A stretch of 64,000 nt of DNA from the NCBI RefSeq assembly GCF_004345825.1, contig NZ_SLXM01000007.1, forward strand, positions 1 through 64,000, given 5' to 3'. Each line of letters begins with the position of its first letter. The first letter of the stretch is position 1. The translations under genes were made by a program, and so were the position numbers. The DNA comes from Tenacibaculum skagerrakense. GTDB lineage: Bacteria; Bacteroidota; Bacteroidia; Flavobacteriales; Flavobacteriaceae. Under the pieces are notes generated by a model. That model did no database searches, had not been told where the DNA came from, and saw nothing but the letters and a program-made list of their open reading frames with translations. Below, one piece after another: positions 27,038 through 35,439 of the stretch.

Positions 27038-27059
27038 ATATGATGGATGATATAAAAAG

Positions 27060-28133
27060 CTATTCTATTATTCCTAAACGTTTAGCACGTTGTTCCCAGC
27101 TTTTTCTAGCTAAATTTTGTAAATCAGCTACATTATCACTTTCATCCATTATTTCTAAACCTAATAATGTTTCAATGGCATCTTCTTGCGTAACAATTCC
27201 ACTTACAGAACCAAACTCATCAACTACTAAAGCAATATGTTCTCTTTGTTCAATTAGTTTTTCAAATAGTTCTGGTATTGGTAATTCTCTATTGGTAACA
27301 ATAATATCACGTTTAATTGTTTCTAGTTTTTCATCTCCTTTACCTCTTATAATAGCTTCTAAGAGCTGATCTTTTAAAAAATACCCGATTATATGGTCAG
27401 GTGTTTCTGAGTACAAAGGAATACGCGAAAAACGCAATGTAGGGTTTTCGTCAAAGAATGATTGAATTGTTTGAGAAGCATCAGCCGTTTTTAGCACCGT
27501 GCGAGGTGTCATAATATGTTTTGCCCAAACCTCTTTAAAACCTAACATGTTTCTAATAACCTTACTTTCGTTTTTATGGAAAACACCCTCCTTTTCAGCA
27601 ATTTCAGTCATAGCTGAAAAATCTTCCCTACTCAACACACTTTCTCCATGTCCTCCTTTACCAAACATTTTGGTAAAAAGTTGAAGCACCCAAATGATAC
27701 CGGTGTATTTAAAGAAGAAAATTAAAATATTTAAAGCTGAAGTGGTAATACCCGCTAGAGATTTCCAATACGTAGCACCAATGGTTTTTGGAATAATTTC
27801 AGATGCAACTAAAATAAGAATTGTCATGATCGCCGAAACAATAAAGACACCACTAAAAATTCCATTTCCTGAATCTTCAGCAAAAACATTTTCGGCTTCA
27901 GAACCAACTAAAATAGCGCCAACTGTATGGGCAATAGTATTTAGAGTTAATATTGCAATTAAAGGTTTGTCTACATCTTTCTTTAAGATTTCTAATCCTT
28001 TTGCATACGATTTACCTTCTTTCTTTTTTACATTGATAAAAGTAGGTGTAACACTCAATAAAACAGCTTCAAGAATTGAGCATAAGAAAGAAAAGAGTAT
28101 CGATATAACACCATAAAAAATAAGTAGTCCCAT
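27060..28133 (-). CDS. CNNM/DUF21 transporter with CBS domains
   Basis: The 357-residue protein has an N-terminal DUF21/CNNM membrane domain (about residues 1-185, with three to four hydrophobic segments and the conserved SEIIPKTIG stretch). A CBS pair follows (about 205-330, with ITPRT-like MTPRTVL and VVDEFGSVSGIVTQED). Family members are linked to magnesium or cobalt transport and include the proteins called hemolysin C-like. The C-terminal CorC/HlyC domain of longer relatives is missing, and the protein ends about 30 residues after the CBS pair. It faces the receptor genes and is transcribed alone. Confidence 0.88.
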   Translation of the reverse strand: MGLLIFYGVISILFSFLCSILEAVLLSVTPTFINVKKKEGKSYAKGLEILKKDVDKPLIAILTLNTIAHTVGAILVGSEAENVFAEDSGNGIFSGVFIVSAIMTILILVASEIIPKTIGATYWKSLAGITTSALNILIFFFKYTGIIWVLQLFTKMFGKGGHGESVLSREDFSAMTEIAEKEGVFHKNESKVIRNMLGFKEVWAKHIMTPRTVLKTADASQTIQSFFDENPTLRFSRIPLYSETPDHIIGYFLKDQLLEAIIRGKGDEKLETIKRDIIVTNRELPIPELFEKLIEQREHIALVVDEFGSVSGIVTQEDAIETLLGLEIMDESDNVADLQNLARKSWEQRAKRLGIIE

Positions 28134-28159
28134 TTATGTAATTTTTTGTAAAAATAAAA

Positions 28160-28186
28160 AAACCCCAAGACTATTTCTTGGGGTTT
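28160..28186 (-). terminator. Terminator of the DUF3078 operon
   Basis: AAACCCCAAGA and TCTTGGGGTTT form an 11-bp stem with a CTATT loop. On the minus strand it is followed by TTTTATTTTT, downstream of the stop codon at 28208. Confidence 0.85.
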
Positions 28187-28207
28187 GTAATGTTTTATGA
28201 AATTGAT

Positions 28208-29038
28208 CTAAAAAACGTAATTAACTCCTAAACCAAATACTTCTCTTGTTTGAAATCCTTTGAAAGCATTATCATCATAAATAGTTTGTAATGCTAAGTT
28301 AGCCGATAAATACTTGTTGATTTTCATTACAATATTTACCGTGTAATCTAAATCTACGTTTTGAGGATCTTCTAAATAGTTGCTGTATAGGTTTAAAATG
28401 TTTTCTACAGATACATTTTCCATTAAGTTAAATTTGTAGTAAGCACCTACAGCAGCACCTAACTCGTAACGAGTAGTTTCACCAGCATCAACACCAAAAG
28501 CAGGAGCTAAATCTTCCGATAAAACAACTAATTTAGATGTACCTGGAGCAATGTTTACTTTTAAATTATCACTCTTTTTCCATAACATACCTGGTCCAAA
28601 TTGGAAATAAGCAGGTGAGAAAAAGTGAGATTGTTGTACTCCGTTAACATCCGTTGAAGACATTTGAGTTTTAAAGTTAAAAAATGCAGAATAAAACCAA
28701 TATCCGTCTGCTTTTTTACCTAATAACGAGTTTAGTTCAAAACGATCATCCGTTTTTTGTAAACTCTGTCCTTTTAACTTTGTTAAACCGTAAGAAGCTA
28801 TAATTTTATTATCCCAGTTCCAGTCTCCTCTTAAATAATTAAAATCGTAGTTTAAGCTTAAGTTACCAGCGATACTGTTTGTTCCCCCAGCTAACCAATT
28901 GTTAAAAGCTGACTGATTGAATAGAAAAGACAAAGTACCTTCTTTTTTCCATCCTTCTTTTGGTTCTTCTTTTTTTTCCTCTTGAGCAGAAAGAGTTAAT
29001 CCTCCTAATACGATAGCAATAGCTAATAATTTTTTCAT
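28208..29038 (-). CDS. DUF3078 domain protein A
   Basis: The 276-residue protein has a signal peptide (about 1-18, ending LSAQ) followed by a mature protein of predicted beta-strands ending in aromatic residues (GLGVNYVF). That is an outer-membrane beta-barrel pattern. The conserved NQSAFNNWLAGGTNSIAGNL stretch (about 41-60) is typical of DUF3078. The function is unknown in the whole family. It has its own -7 box upstream, yet it lies directly downstream of a close paralogue (29131-30006), so it can be transcribed separately. Confidence 0.85.
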   Translation of the reverse strand: MKKLLAIAIVLGGLTLSAQEEKKEEPKEGWKKEGTLSFLFNQSAFNNWLAGGTNSIAGNLSLNYDFNYLRGDWNWDNKIIASYGLTKLKGQSLQKTDDRFELNSLLGKKADGYWFYSAFFNFKTQMSSTDVNGVQQSHFFSPAYFQFGPGMLWKKSDNLKVNIAPGTSKLVVLSEDLAPAFGVDAGETTRYELGAAVGAYYKFNLMENVSVENILNLYSNYLEDPQNVDLDYTVNIVMKINKYLSANLALQTIYDDNAFKGFQTREVFGLGVNYVF

Positions 29039-29075
29039 TATTTAAATTATAATTTATTAAGTATTAATTTTTGCG

Positions 29076-29083
29076 CAAAATTA
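29076..29083 (-). promoter_or_regulatory. Predicted -7 box for DUF3078 gene A
   Basis: The minus strand reads TAATTTTG, matching TAnnTTTG, 38 nt upstream of the ATG at 29038. Confidence 0.55.
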
Positions 29084-29130
29084 CGCTTTCTTCAGCTATT
29101 TAGACTACGGAGAGTAGAAAAAGTCACATT

Positions 29131-30006
29131 TTAAAGAAAAACATAATTAACACCCAAACCAAATAGCTGTCTGAACTGTATTCTACTGGAAGCGTTATCA
29201 TCAATAATGGTATGAAAACCAAGGTTCGTAGAAAAATAATCACTAATTTTCACTAAAAAGTTAACTTGATAATCTACATCTATATTTTGAGGTTTGTCCA
29301 GATAATCAGCATATAAAGCCAAGATGTTTTCCATTGTTAACGTTTCTGTTATCGAAAACTTGTAGTAAGAAGATAAGTTAAATCCTAAACCAAAACTAGT
29401 TGTCTCACCTTCATCAACCCCATATTTACCTGAAAACTCTTCTGAAACAAAAGTAAACCTTGATGAAGAAGGAGCAATATTAACAAACTCATTATCTGAT
29501 TTTTTCCAAAGCATACCTGGTCCAAAACTTAGGTAAGCAGGTGAAAATAAATCTGAAATTGCTAATACAGGAGTTTTTTTGTAGTCATAACCTCTAGTAT
29601 ACTGAGTTTTTAAATTGTTGTAAAATGAAAAAAACCAGTCCTTTTTTGATTTATAACCTAGTAAAGAATTGTATTCTAATCGATCATCAGTTTTTCTAAC
29701 TCCTTGTTTATCTATATAACTTAAACCGTAGGCAGACGTAATTTTATTATCCCAATTCCAATTCTTCTTTTTGTAATTAAACTCGTAGTTTATATTTACA
29801 TTTCCAGCAACGGTATTGGTACCACCAGCAACCCAATTTGAAAAGGTAGATTGGTTTAAAATAAATGTTAACTTGGTAATAGTATTCCATTTTTTGGGGA
29901 TACTATCTGTTTTCTTACTTTCTTGTTTTTTTGTTTCTTGAGAAAAAGCGATTTGACTTAATAATAGAATAAAGAAACATAGTTTTTTTATCGTACTAAA
30001 AAACAT
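29131..30006 (-). CDS. DUF3078 domain protein B
   Basis: The 291-residue protein is a paralogue of the neighbouring DUF3078 protein. It has a signal peptide (about 1-22, ending AFSQ), a Lys/Thr-rich linker, the conserved NQSTFSNWVAGGTNTVAGNV stretch and a beta-rich remainder ending GLGVNYVFL, so it is probably an outer-membrane barrel. I use the ATG at 30006; a longer frame would overlap the upstream DUF2480 gene. It starts 5 nt after that gene's stop codon, so it belongs to the sufE-DUF59-DUF2480 transcript. Confidence 0.85.
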   Translation of the reverse strand: MFFSTIKKLCFFILLLSQIAFSQETKKQESKKTDSIPKKWNTITKLTFILNQSTFSNWVAGGTNTVAGNVNINYEFNYKKKNWNWDNKITSAYGLSYIDKQGVRKTDDRLEYNSLLGYKSKKDWFFSFYNNLKTQYTRGYDYKKTPVLAISDLFSPAYLSFGPGMLWKKSDNEFVNIAPSSSRFTFVSEEFSGKYGVDEGETTSFGLGFNLSSYYKFSITETLTMENILALYADYLDKPQNIDVDYQVNFLVKISDYFSTNLGFHTIIDDNASSRIQFRQLFGLGVNYVFL

Positions 30007-30011
30007 GGGGA

Positions 30012-30518
30012 TTATTTTTTCTTGTATAATGGAACTGTTGAGCAAGCTTCACCAAACATAATTGATTTAGTTACAGCTTGTACTTTACTTATTAATAATG
30101 TGTAGGCAGTTTCAGGAATTGGTTTGTTGGAACAGCCTTTTATAATAACGGGTTTATCTTTAAACGAGGTAACATCTATGTTATTAATGATGTCTACATA
30201 TAAAATTGTTTCTAGCAGGTCTAAATTACCAATAACTACTTTTTTAGCAAAGGGATTAAGTTGTGTTGTTAACAACAAATAAGCCCAAGAAGGAATGATT
30301 GCATCCGTTGAACAACATAAAGCAACATAAGCATCTTGGTATTGAGACCAATCGTGGTTTTTAACCTGTTCTCTAAAATCTTTTTCTCTTAACAATAAAC
30401 CTTCAAACAACCAATCTGAAACATCAAATACAGTTCTAGGTCCAGAAAGATAGAAATCTTCTAAATCAATGGTTACTAATTTACTGTTTGCTACTCTATT
30501 TATAATTTCTTCTACCAT
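30012..30518 (-). CDS. DUF2480 family protein
   Basis: The 168-residue soluble protein matches the DUF2480 family, which is conserved in Bacteroidota and always small. Conserved stretches include LEDFYLSGPRTVFDVSDWL (about 19-37), the AWAYLLLTTQL-like segment and GCSNKPIPE (about 129-137). A single Cys in that last segment and the CCS pair at about 68-70 could bind a metal or cluster, but this is only inference. It lies in a tight operon with an Fe-S assembly factor and SufE, 10 nt after the DUF59 gene, which suggests a role near Fe-S or sulfur metabolism. Confidence 0.85.
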   Translation of the reverse strand: MVEEIINRVANSKLVTIDLEDFYLSGPRTVFDVSDWLFEGLLLREKDFREQVKNHDWSQYQDAYVALCCSTDAIIPSWAYLLLTTQLNPFAKKVVIGNLDLLETILYVDIINNIDVTSFKDKPVIIKGCSNKPIPETAYTLLISKVQAVTKSIMFGEACSTVPLYKKK

Positions 30519-30528
30519 AGAAACTGTT

Positions 30529-30849
30529 TTATAACATTCCTAATTCAAGCTTTGCTTCTTCACTCATCATATCTTGTGTCCAAGTAGGATCAAAAGTAAT
30601 TTCAACCTCACAATCGTTAATCTCTTTTAAGGTTTTTACTTTTTCCTCTACTTCTACAGGTAAAGTTTCAGCTACAGGACAGTTTGGAGATGTTAATGTC
30701 ATTAATATTTTTGCATCGTTCTCTTCCGAAATAAAAACATCGTAAATCAACCCTAATTCATAAATATCAACTGGAATTTCAGGATCGTATATGGTTTTTA
30801 ACACACGTACAATTTTATCTCCTAATTCTTCTAATTTATCTTCTGTCAT
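30529..30849 (-). CDS. sufT: DUF59/MIP18-family Fe-S cluster assembly protein
   Basis: The 106-residue protein is a DUF59 (SufT/PaaD-like) domain with the hallmarks YDPEIPVDIYELGLIYDV (about 20-37), the reactive Cys in TSPNCPVAETLP (about 58-69), and the C-terminal DPTWTQDMMSEEAK. Such proteins help load Fe-S clusters onto targets. It lies 9 nt after sufE. I use the ATG at 30849; a TTG two codons upstream is also in frame. The gene name is by analogy with SufT; other DUF59 names are possible. Confidence 0.85.
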   Translation of the reverse strand: MTEDKLEELGDKIVRVLKTIYDPEIPVDIYELGLIYDVFISEENDAKILMTLTSPNCPVAETLPVEVEEKVKTLKEINDCEVEITFDPTWTQDMMSEEAKLELGML

Positions 30850-30858
30850 GATCAAATA

Positions 30859-31284
30859 TTAACTTGTTAATTTAGATTGTTGCGCAATGGCATACATTTT
30901 AATTTGCTTCACCATAGAAACCAAACCATTTGCTCTTGTCGGACTTAAATGTTCTTTTAAACCAATTTCATCAATAAAATTAGTATCGGCATCTAAAATA
31001 TCCTGTGGCTTTTGGTCGGAAAAAACACGTAACAATAACGCTACGATTCCTTTAGTTAAAATGGCATCGCTATCTGCTGTAAACTTAATGATATCACCAT
31101 CAATCTCAGAATGCATCCATACTTTTGATTGGCAACCTTTAATTAGATTTTCATCTAATTTGTATTGCTCATCAATGATAGGTAACGATTTTCCTAACTC
31201 AATTATATATTCATAACGCTCCATCCAGTCTTCAAACATTGAAAACTCATCGATAATTTCTTCTTGTATTTCTTTGATAGTCAT
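30859..31284 (-). CDS. sufE: SufE family sulfur-transfer protein
   Basis: The 141-residue protein matches SufE in length and pattern. The active-site Cys lies in the loop GCQSKVW (about residues 51-57), followed by ADSDA and KGIVALL segments. SufE takes persulfide sulfur from the cysteine desulfurase SufS and passes it to the SUF scaffold. It is the first gene of the sufE-DUF59-DUF2480-DUF3078 operon. A -7 box on the minus strand lies 51-58 nt upstream of the ATG. sufS and sufBCD are not in this window. Confidence 0.9.
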   Translation of the reverse strand: MTIKEIQEEIIDEFSMFEDWMERYEYIIELGKSLPIIDEQYKLDENLIKGCQSKVWMHSEIDGDIIKFTADSDAILTKGIVALLLRVFSDQKPQDILDADTNFIDEIGLKEHLSPTRANGLVSMVKQIKMYAIAQQSKLTS

Positions 31285-31302
31285 TTTTTAGAACTATTTT
31301 TG
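31273..31302 (+). promoter_or_regulatory. Promoter of the PfkB-type kinase gene
   Basis: TTTG at 31273-31276 is followed after 18 bp by TATTTTTG at 31295-31302. The -33 element lies inside the first codons of sufE on the opposite strand, so the two divergent promoters are interleaved. Confidence 0.6.
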
Positions 31303-31334
31303 CACTTTACAAATTGTTTTGTGCATTCGTTGTG

Positions 31335-31342
31335 CAAAATTA
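31335..31342 (-). promoter_or_regulatory. Predicted -7 box for the sufE operon
   Basis: The minus strand reads TAATTTTG, matching TAnnTTTG, about 50 nt upstream of the sufE start codon. Confidence 0.55.
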
Positions 31343-31359
31343 CTGATAAAAATTAATAA

Positions 31360-32286
31360 ATGAGTAAACTATTAGCAGTAGGAACGGTTGCTTTTGATGC
31401 AATTGAAACACCATTCGGTAAAACTGATAAAATATTAGGAGGGTCTGGAACCTTTGTAGGGTTAGCAGCTTCTCAATTTGGAGTAAAAACAGGAGTAGTT
31501 TCTGTAGTAGGAGGAGATTTTCCACAATCGTATTTAGATATGATGGAAGAAAAAGGAATTGATACCACAGGAATTGAAATCGTAAAAGATGGAAAAACAT
31601 TCTTTTGGAGTGGAAAGTATCATAACGATATGAACTCAAGAGATACCTTAGTTACTGAATTAAATGTTTTAGAAACGTTTACACCGGTAGTTCCTGAAGA
31701 ATTTAAAGATGCTCCAGTAGTAATGTTAGGAAATTTGCATCCTTTAACACAGGCTTCGGTTTTAGATCAAATGAATGAAAGACCTAAGTTAGTAGTTTTA
31801 GACACGATGAACTTTTGGATGGACATTGCGTTGAATGATTTACACGAGGTGCTAAAGAGAATTGATGTTATTACGATTAATGATGAAGAAGCACGTCAAT
31901 TAAGTGGAGAGTATTCTTTAGTAAATGCAGCGAAGAAAATTCATGAAATGGGTCCAAAATATGTGGTTATTAAAAAAGGAGAGCACGGAGCTTTATTATT
32001 TAATGAAGAGAATATGTTCTTCGCACCGGCATTACCGTTAGCAGAAGTTTTTGATCCAACAGGAGCAGGAGATACATTTGCAGGAGGATTCTGTGGGTAT
32101 ATTGCAAGAACAGAAGATTACTCGTTTGAGAACATGAAAAATGCCATTATTTATGGATCAAACTTAGCCTCTTTCTGTGTAGAAAAGTTTGGTACGGAAC
32201 GAATGGAAGAGTTATCGAAAGAAGAAGTTCAAACTCGTTTACATGCATTTAAACAGCTAACACAGTTTGATATCGAATTAGTTTAA
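31360..32286 (+). CDS. PfkB family carbohydrate/nucleoside kinase
   Basis: The 308-residue protein is a ribokinase-like (PfkB) sugar kinase. The N-terminal GGSGTFVG (about residues 27-34) is the substrate/lid region, and the C-terminal DPTGAGDTFAGGF (about 232-244) is the signature 2 with the catalytic Asp in GAGD. It phosphorylates a sugar or nucleoside; the substrate cannot be decided. A PurF-like amidotransferase gene follows 72 nt downstream after a terminator, so purine or ribose metabolism is a plausible context. Confidence 0.88.
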   Translation: MSKLLAVGTVAFDAIETPFGKTDKILGGSGTFVGLAASQFGVKTGVVSVVGGDFPQSYLDMMEEKGIDTTGIEIVKDGKTFFWSGKYHNDMNSRDTLVTELNVLETFTPVVPEEFKDAPVVMLGNLHPLTQASVLDQMNERPKLVVLDTMNFWMDIALNDLHEVLKRIDVITINDEEARQLSGEYSLVNAAKKIHEMGPKYVVIKKGEHGALLFNEENMFFAPALPLAEVFDPTGAGDTFAGGFCGYIARTEDYSFENMKNAIIYGSNLASFCVEKFGTERMEELSKEEVQTRLHAFKQLTQFDIELV

Positions 32287-32293
32287 TACCTAT

Positions 32294-32317
32294 CCGCGCC
32301 TTGTTGCGCGGTTTTTT
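32294..32317 (+). terminator. Terminator after the PfkB-type kinase gene
   Basis: CCGCGC and GCGCGG form a perfect all-GC stem with loop CTTGTT, followed by TTTTTT. The stem is conspicuously GC-rich for this genome. Confidence 0.85.
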
Positions 32318-32358
32318 ATTTTATATAACACACAACAACACAACATAAAGAATAATTA

Positions 32359-34260
32359 ATGAGTGATTTTTTAAAGCACGAATGTGGAATTGCCTTAGTT
32401 AGATTATTAAAGCCCCTTGAATATTATAAAGAGAAGTACGGTACAGCTTTTTATGGTTTGAACAAGTTGTATCTTCTTATGGAGAAGCAACATAATAGAG
32501 GACAAGACGGTGCTGGTTTGGCAAGTATAAAGTTCAATGTAGATCCTGGTACGAGATACATTAGTAGAATTCGTTCGAACAAAACACAACCAATTCAAGA
32601 TATTTTCGGACAAATCAATAATAGAATTAATGATATTTTTGAGAAAGATCCGTCAAAATTAGACGATGTAAAGTGGCAAGAAGAAAACATGCCTTATATC
32701 GGAAATTTATTTTTAGGACATGTTCGTTATGGAACATTTGGAGGAAATAGCATTGAAAATGTACATCCTTTTTTACGTCAAAGTAACTGGAAGCACAAAA
32801 ATTTAATTGTAGCAGGTAACTTTAACATGACTAATTCTGGAGAATTAATGAAAGAACTAGTCAGTTTAGGACAACATCCAAAAGAAGCTACGGATACGGT
32901 TACGGTAATGGAAAAAATAGGTCACTTTTTAGAAGATGAAGTTTCTCAGACCTATAAAAAAGCAAAAGCAGCGGGCTTTAATAAAAGACAAGCATCACCA
33001 TTTATTGAAGAAAATTTAGATATACAACGTATTTTAAAAAGATCTTCAAAGAACTGGGATGGTGGATATGCAATGGCTGGTTTATTAGGACACGGAGATG
33101 CATTTGTACTTAGAGATCCATCAGGAATCCGTCCAGCTTTCTGGTATCAAGATGACGAAGTAGTTGTAGTTGCTTCGGAAAGACCAGTTATTCAAACAAC
33201 TTTTAACGTACCAATAGAGGAAGTAAATGAATTACCTCGTGGTAAAGCATTAATTATAAAGAAAAACGGAAGTACTTCTTTAGAAAGAGTATTGAAAAAG
33301 AGAGATAAATTATCATGTTCTTTTGAACGAATTTATTTTTCTAGGGGAAGTGATGCAGACATCTATCAAGAGCGTAAAAACTTAGGGAAATTTGTGTTTC
33401 CAGAAGTATTGAAATCAATTGATAATGATATTTCAAACACAGTATTTACCTACATTCCAAATACAGCAGAAACGTCATTTTACGGAATGATGGAAGCTGC
33501 AGAAGATGTACTAAATCAACAGAAAACAGCTGAAATCTTAGCTGGAGGAGGAAAGTTATCAGCAGAACGAGTTACTGAAATTTTATCGGAAAGACCTCGT
33601 TTTGAAAAAATAGCAATAAAGGATGCTAAATTAAGAACCTTTATTACCGATGACAGTAGTAGAGACGATTTAGTAGCTCATGTATATGATGTTACGTATG
33701 GAGTAGTAAAACCTACGGATAACTTAGTTATTATTGATGATAGTATTGTTAGAGGAACAACCTTAAAGAAGAGTATTATAAAAATCTTAGATCGTTTATC
33801 TCCTAAGAAAATTATAGTAGTTTCTTCTGCTCCACAAATTCGTTACCCAGATTGTTACGGAATAGATATGGCAAGAATTGGCGATTTTATTGCGTTTAAA
33901 GCTGCGTTAGAATTACTAAAAGAGAACAATAAGTATCATATTGTTGATGAAGTATATGAGAAGTGTAAAGAGCAACAATCTAAAGAAGACTCTGAACACA
34001 TTGTAAATTTTGTAAAAGAAATTTATGCGCCATTTACACATGAAGAAATTTCTGCAAAGATTGCTGAGATGTTAAAAACGGAAGAGGTAAATGCAGATGT
34101 AGAAATTATTTACCAAACAGTGGAAGGATTACACAATTCTTGTCCAGATCATAAAGGAGATTGGTATTTCACAGGAGATTATCCAACACCAGGAGGTCAT
34201 CGAGTAGTAAACCAGGCCTTTATTAATTTTTATGAAGGAAATAATAAAAGAGCGTACTAA
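32359..34260 (+). CDS. Amidophosphoribosyltransferase-like protein (long PurF form)
   Basis: The 633-residue protein combines an N-terminal class II glutamine amidotransferase domain (HECGIALV; NRGQDGAGLASI; GHVRYGTFGG) with a phosphoribosyltransferase domain carrying the PRPP motif VIIDDSIVRGTT (about residues 454-465). The presumed nucleophile Cys is residue 9, so an eight-residue propeptide must be removed, as in PurF enzymes with propeptides. PurF makes phosphoribosylamine from PRPP and glutamine, the first step of purine synthesis. At 633 residues it is well over 100 longer than the usual enzyme, with extra sequence in the middle and at the C-terminus. It may be a second, specialised PurF of this group. 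Confidence 0.82.
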   Translation: MSDFLKHECGIALVRLLKPLEYYKEKYGTAFYGLNKLYLLMEKQHNRGQDGAGLASIKFNVDPGTRYISRIRSNKTQPIQDIFGQINNRINDIFEKDPSKLDDVKWQEENMPYIGNLFLGHVRYGTFGGNSIENVHPFLRQSNWKHKNLIVAGNFNMTNSGELMKELVSLGQHPKEATDTVTVMEKIGHFLEDEVSQTYKKAKAAGFNKRQASPFIEENLDIQRILKRSSKNWDGGYAMAGLLGHGDAFVLRDPSGIRPAFWYQDDEVVVVASERPVIQTTFNVPIEEVNELPRGKALIIKKNGSTSLERVLKKRDKLSCSFERIYFSRGSDADIYQERKNLGKFVFPEVLKSIDNDISNTVFTYIPNTAETSFYGMMEAAEDVLNQQKTAEILAGGGKLSAERVTEILSERPRFEKIAIKDAKLRTFITDDSSRDDLVAHVYDVTYGVVKPTDNLVIIDDSIVRGTTLKKSIIKILDRLSPKKIIVVSSAPQIRYPDCYGIDMARIGDFIAFKAALELLKENNKYHIVDEVYEKCKEQQSKEDSEHIVNFVKEIYAPFTHEEISAKIAEMLKTEEVNADVEIIYQTVEGLHNSCPDHKGDWYFTGDYPTPGGHRVVNQAFINFYEGNNKRAY

Positions 34261-34278
34261 TTAGGTATGTTATCATAG

Positions 34279-34317
34279 AAAAAAGACTGCTTTTTATTAG
34301 CGGTCTTTTTTGTTTTT
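34279..34317 (+). terminator. Terminator after the PurF-like gene
   Basis: AAAAAAGACTGCT pairs with AGCGGTCTTTTTT with one G-T pair, followed by GTTTTT. Confidence 0.8.
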
Positions 34318-34392
34318 GGCTGTATTGATAAAGTACGAAAACCCAAATAATTTGTTTTACATTGCCTTTTATTAGTTCATAAGTAATAGAAC

Positions 34393-35328
34393 ATGAATTC
34401 AGCAGAAAAAACAATCGATTATAAAGCGATTATAGAAAGTATATATAACACTATTGCCTCAGAGGAAAACAAAGGCACAATTGCTACTTATATCCCTGAA
34501 TTAGCCAAAGTTGATGCCGCTAATTTTGGAGTTTGTTTATTAACTCGAAATAATGAGGAATATGGAGTAGGAAATTGGCAAACAAAATTTTCAATTCAAA
34601 GTATTTCAAAAGTGCTGTCTTTAAGTTTAGCATATCAGATTTTTGGAGATAAAATTTGGGACCGAGTAGATGTTGAACCTTCAGGAACTGCGTTTAATTC
34701 GCTAGTGCAATTAGAGTCAGATATGGGAATTCCAAGAAATCCATTTATGAATAGTGGAGCTATGGTAATTTGCGATATGCTGGTGAGTTATTATGAAAAT
34801 CCGAAGGAAGATTTTTTAAAAGCAATTAGAGAATTATGTCATTCTAGTGAAATTAATTACTCTGAAACTGTAGCAATATCTGAAGCTTCAGTTGGTTATA
34901 GAAACAAGGCTTTGTGTAATTTTATCAAGTCTTTTGGAAATATTGAAAATGAACCAGAAGAAGTATTGGATTTTTATTTTCATATGTGTTCTATCGAAAT
35001 GAGCTGTCAAGAATTATCTCGAGTATTCATGTTTTTGGCAAATCCTAACTTCACTACTTCAAAAGGAAAAAAGGTATTAAACCTAAGTAAAACTAAAAGA
35101 GTAAATGCCATTATGCAAACTTGTGGATTTTATGATGAATCTGGTGAGTTTTCTTTTCGCGTAGGATTGCCTGGGAAGAGTGGAGTTGGTGGTGGTATTG
35201 TAGCCATTCATCCAGAAAAATATTGCATTACAGTTTGGAGTCCGAAATTAAATGAAAAAGGAAATTCCTATCGAGGAATGAAATTTTTGGAAGCATTTAC
35301 TACGGAAACTGAACAATCGATTTTTTAA
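34393..35328 (+). CDS. glsA: Glutaminase
   Basis: The 311-residue protein matches the serine-dependent glutaminase family (beta-lactamase-like fold) in length and motifs. The nucleophile motif SxxK appears as SISK (about residues 66-69), with NPFMNSGAM (about 115-123) and the C-terminal GLPGKSGVGGGI (about 258-269). It hydrolyses glutamine to glutamate and ammonia. The gene is alone, with a terminator upstream. Together with the PurF-like protein and glnS it consumes glutamine, but no shared regulation can be seen. Confidence 0.93.
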   Translation: MNSAEKTIDYKAIIESIYNTIASEENKGTIATYIPELAKVDAANFGVCLLTRNNEEYGVGNWQTKFSIQSISKVLSLSLAYQIFGDKIWDRVDVEPSGTAFNSLVQLESDMGIPRNPFMNSGAMVICDMLVSYYENPKEDFLKAIRELCHSSEINYSETVAISEASVGYRNKALCNFIKSFGNIENEPEEVLDFYFHMCSIEMSCQELSRVFMFLANPNFTTSKGKKVLNLSKTKRVNAIMQTCGFYDESGEFSFRVGLPGKSGVGGGIVAIHPEKYCITVWSPKLNEKGNSYRGMKFLEAFTTETEQSIF

Positions 35329-35439
35329 AAACACATTACAAACTGTTTAAAATAAATGCTTAAAAAAGCGATGAACATTTAATGGAATCTTAAAATTACC
35401 TTTCTCCTTTTTTATATACTTTTACTAGAAATAGTTAGT

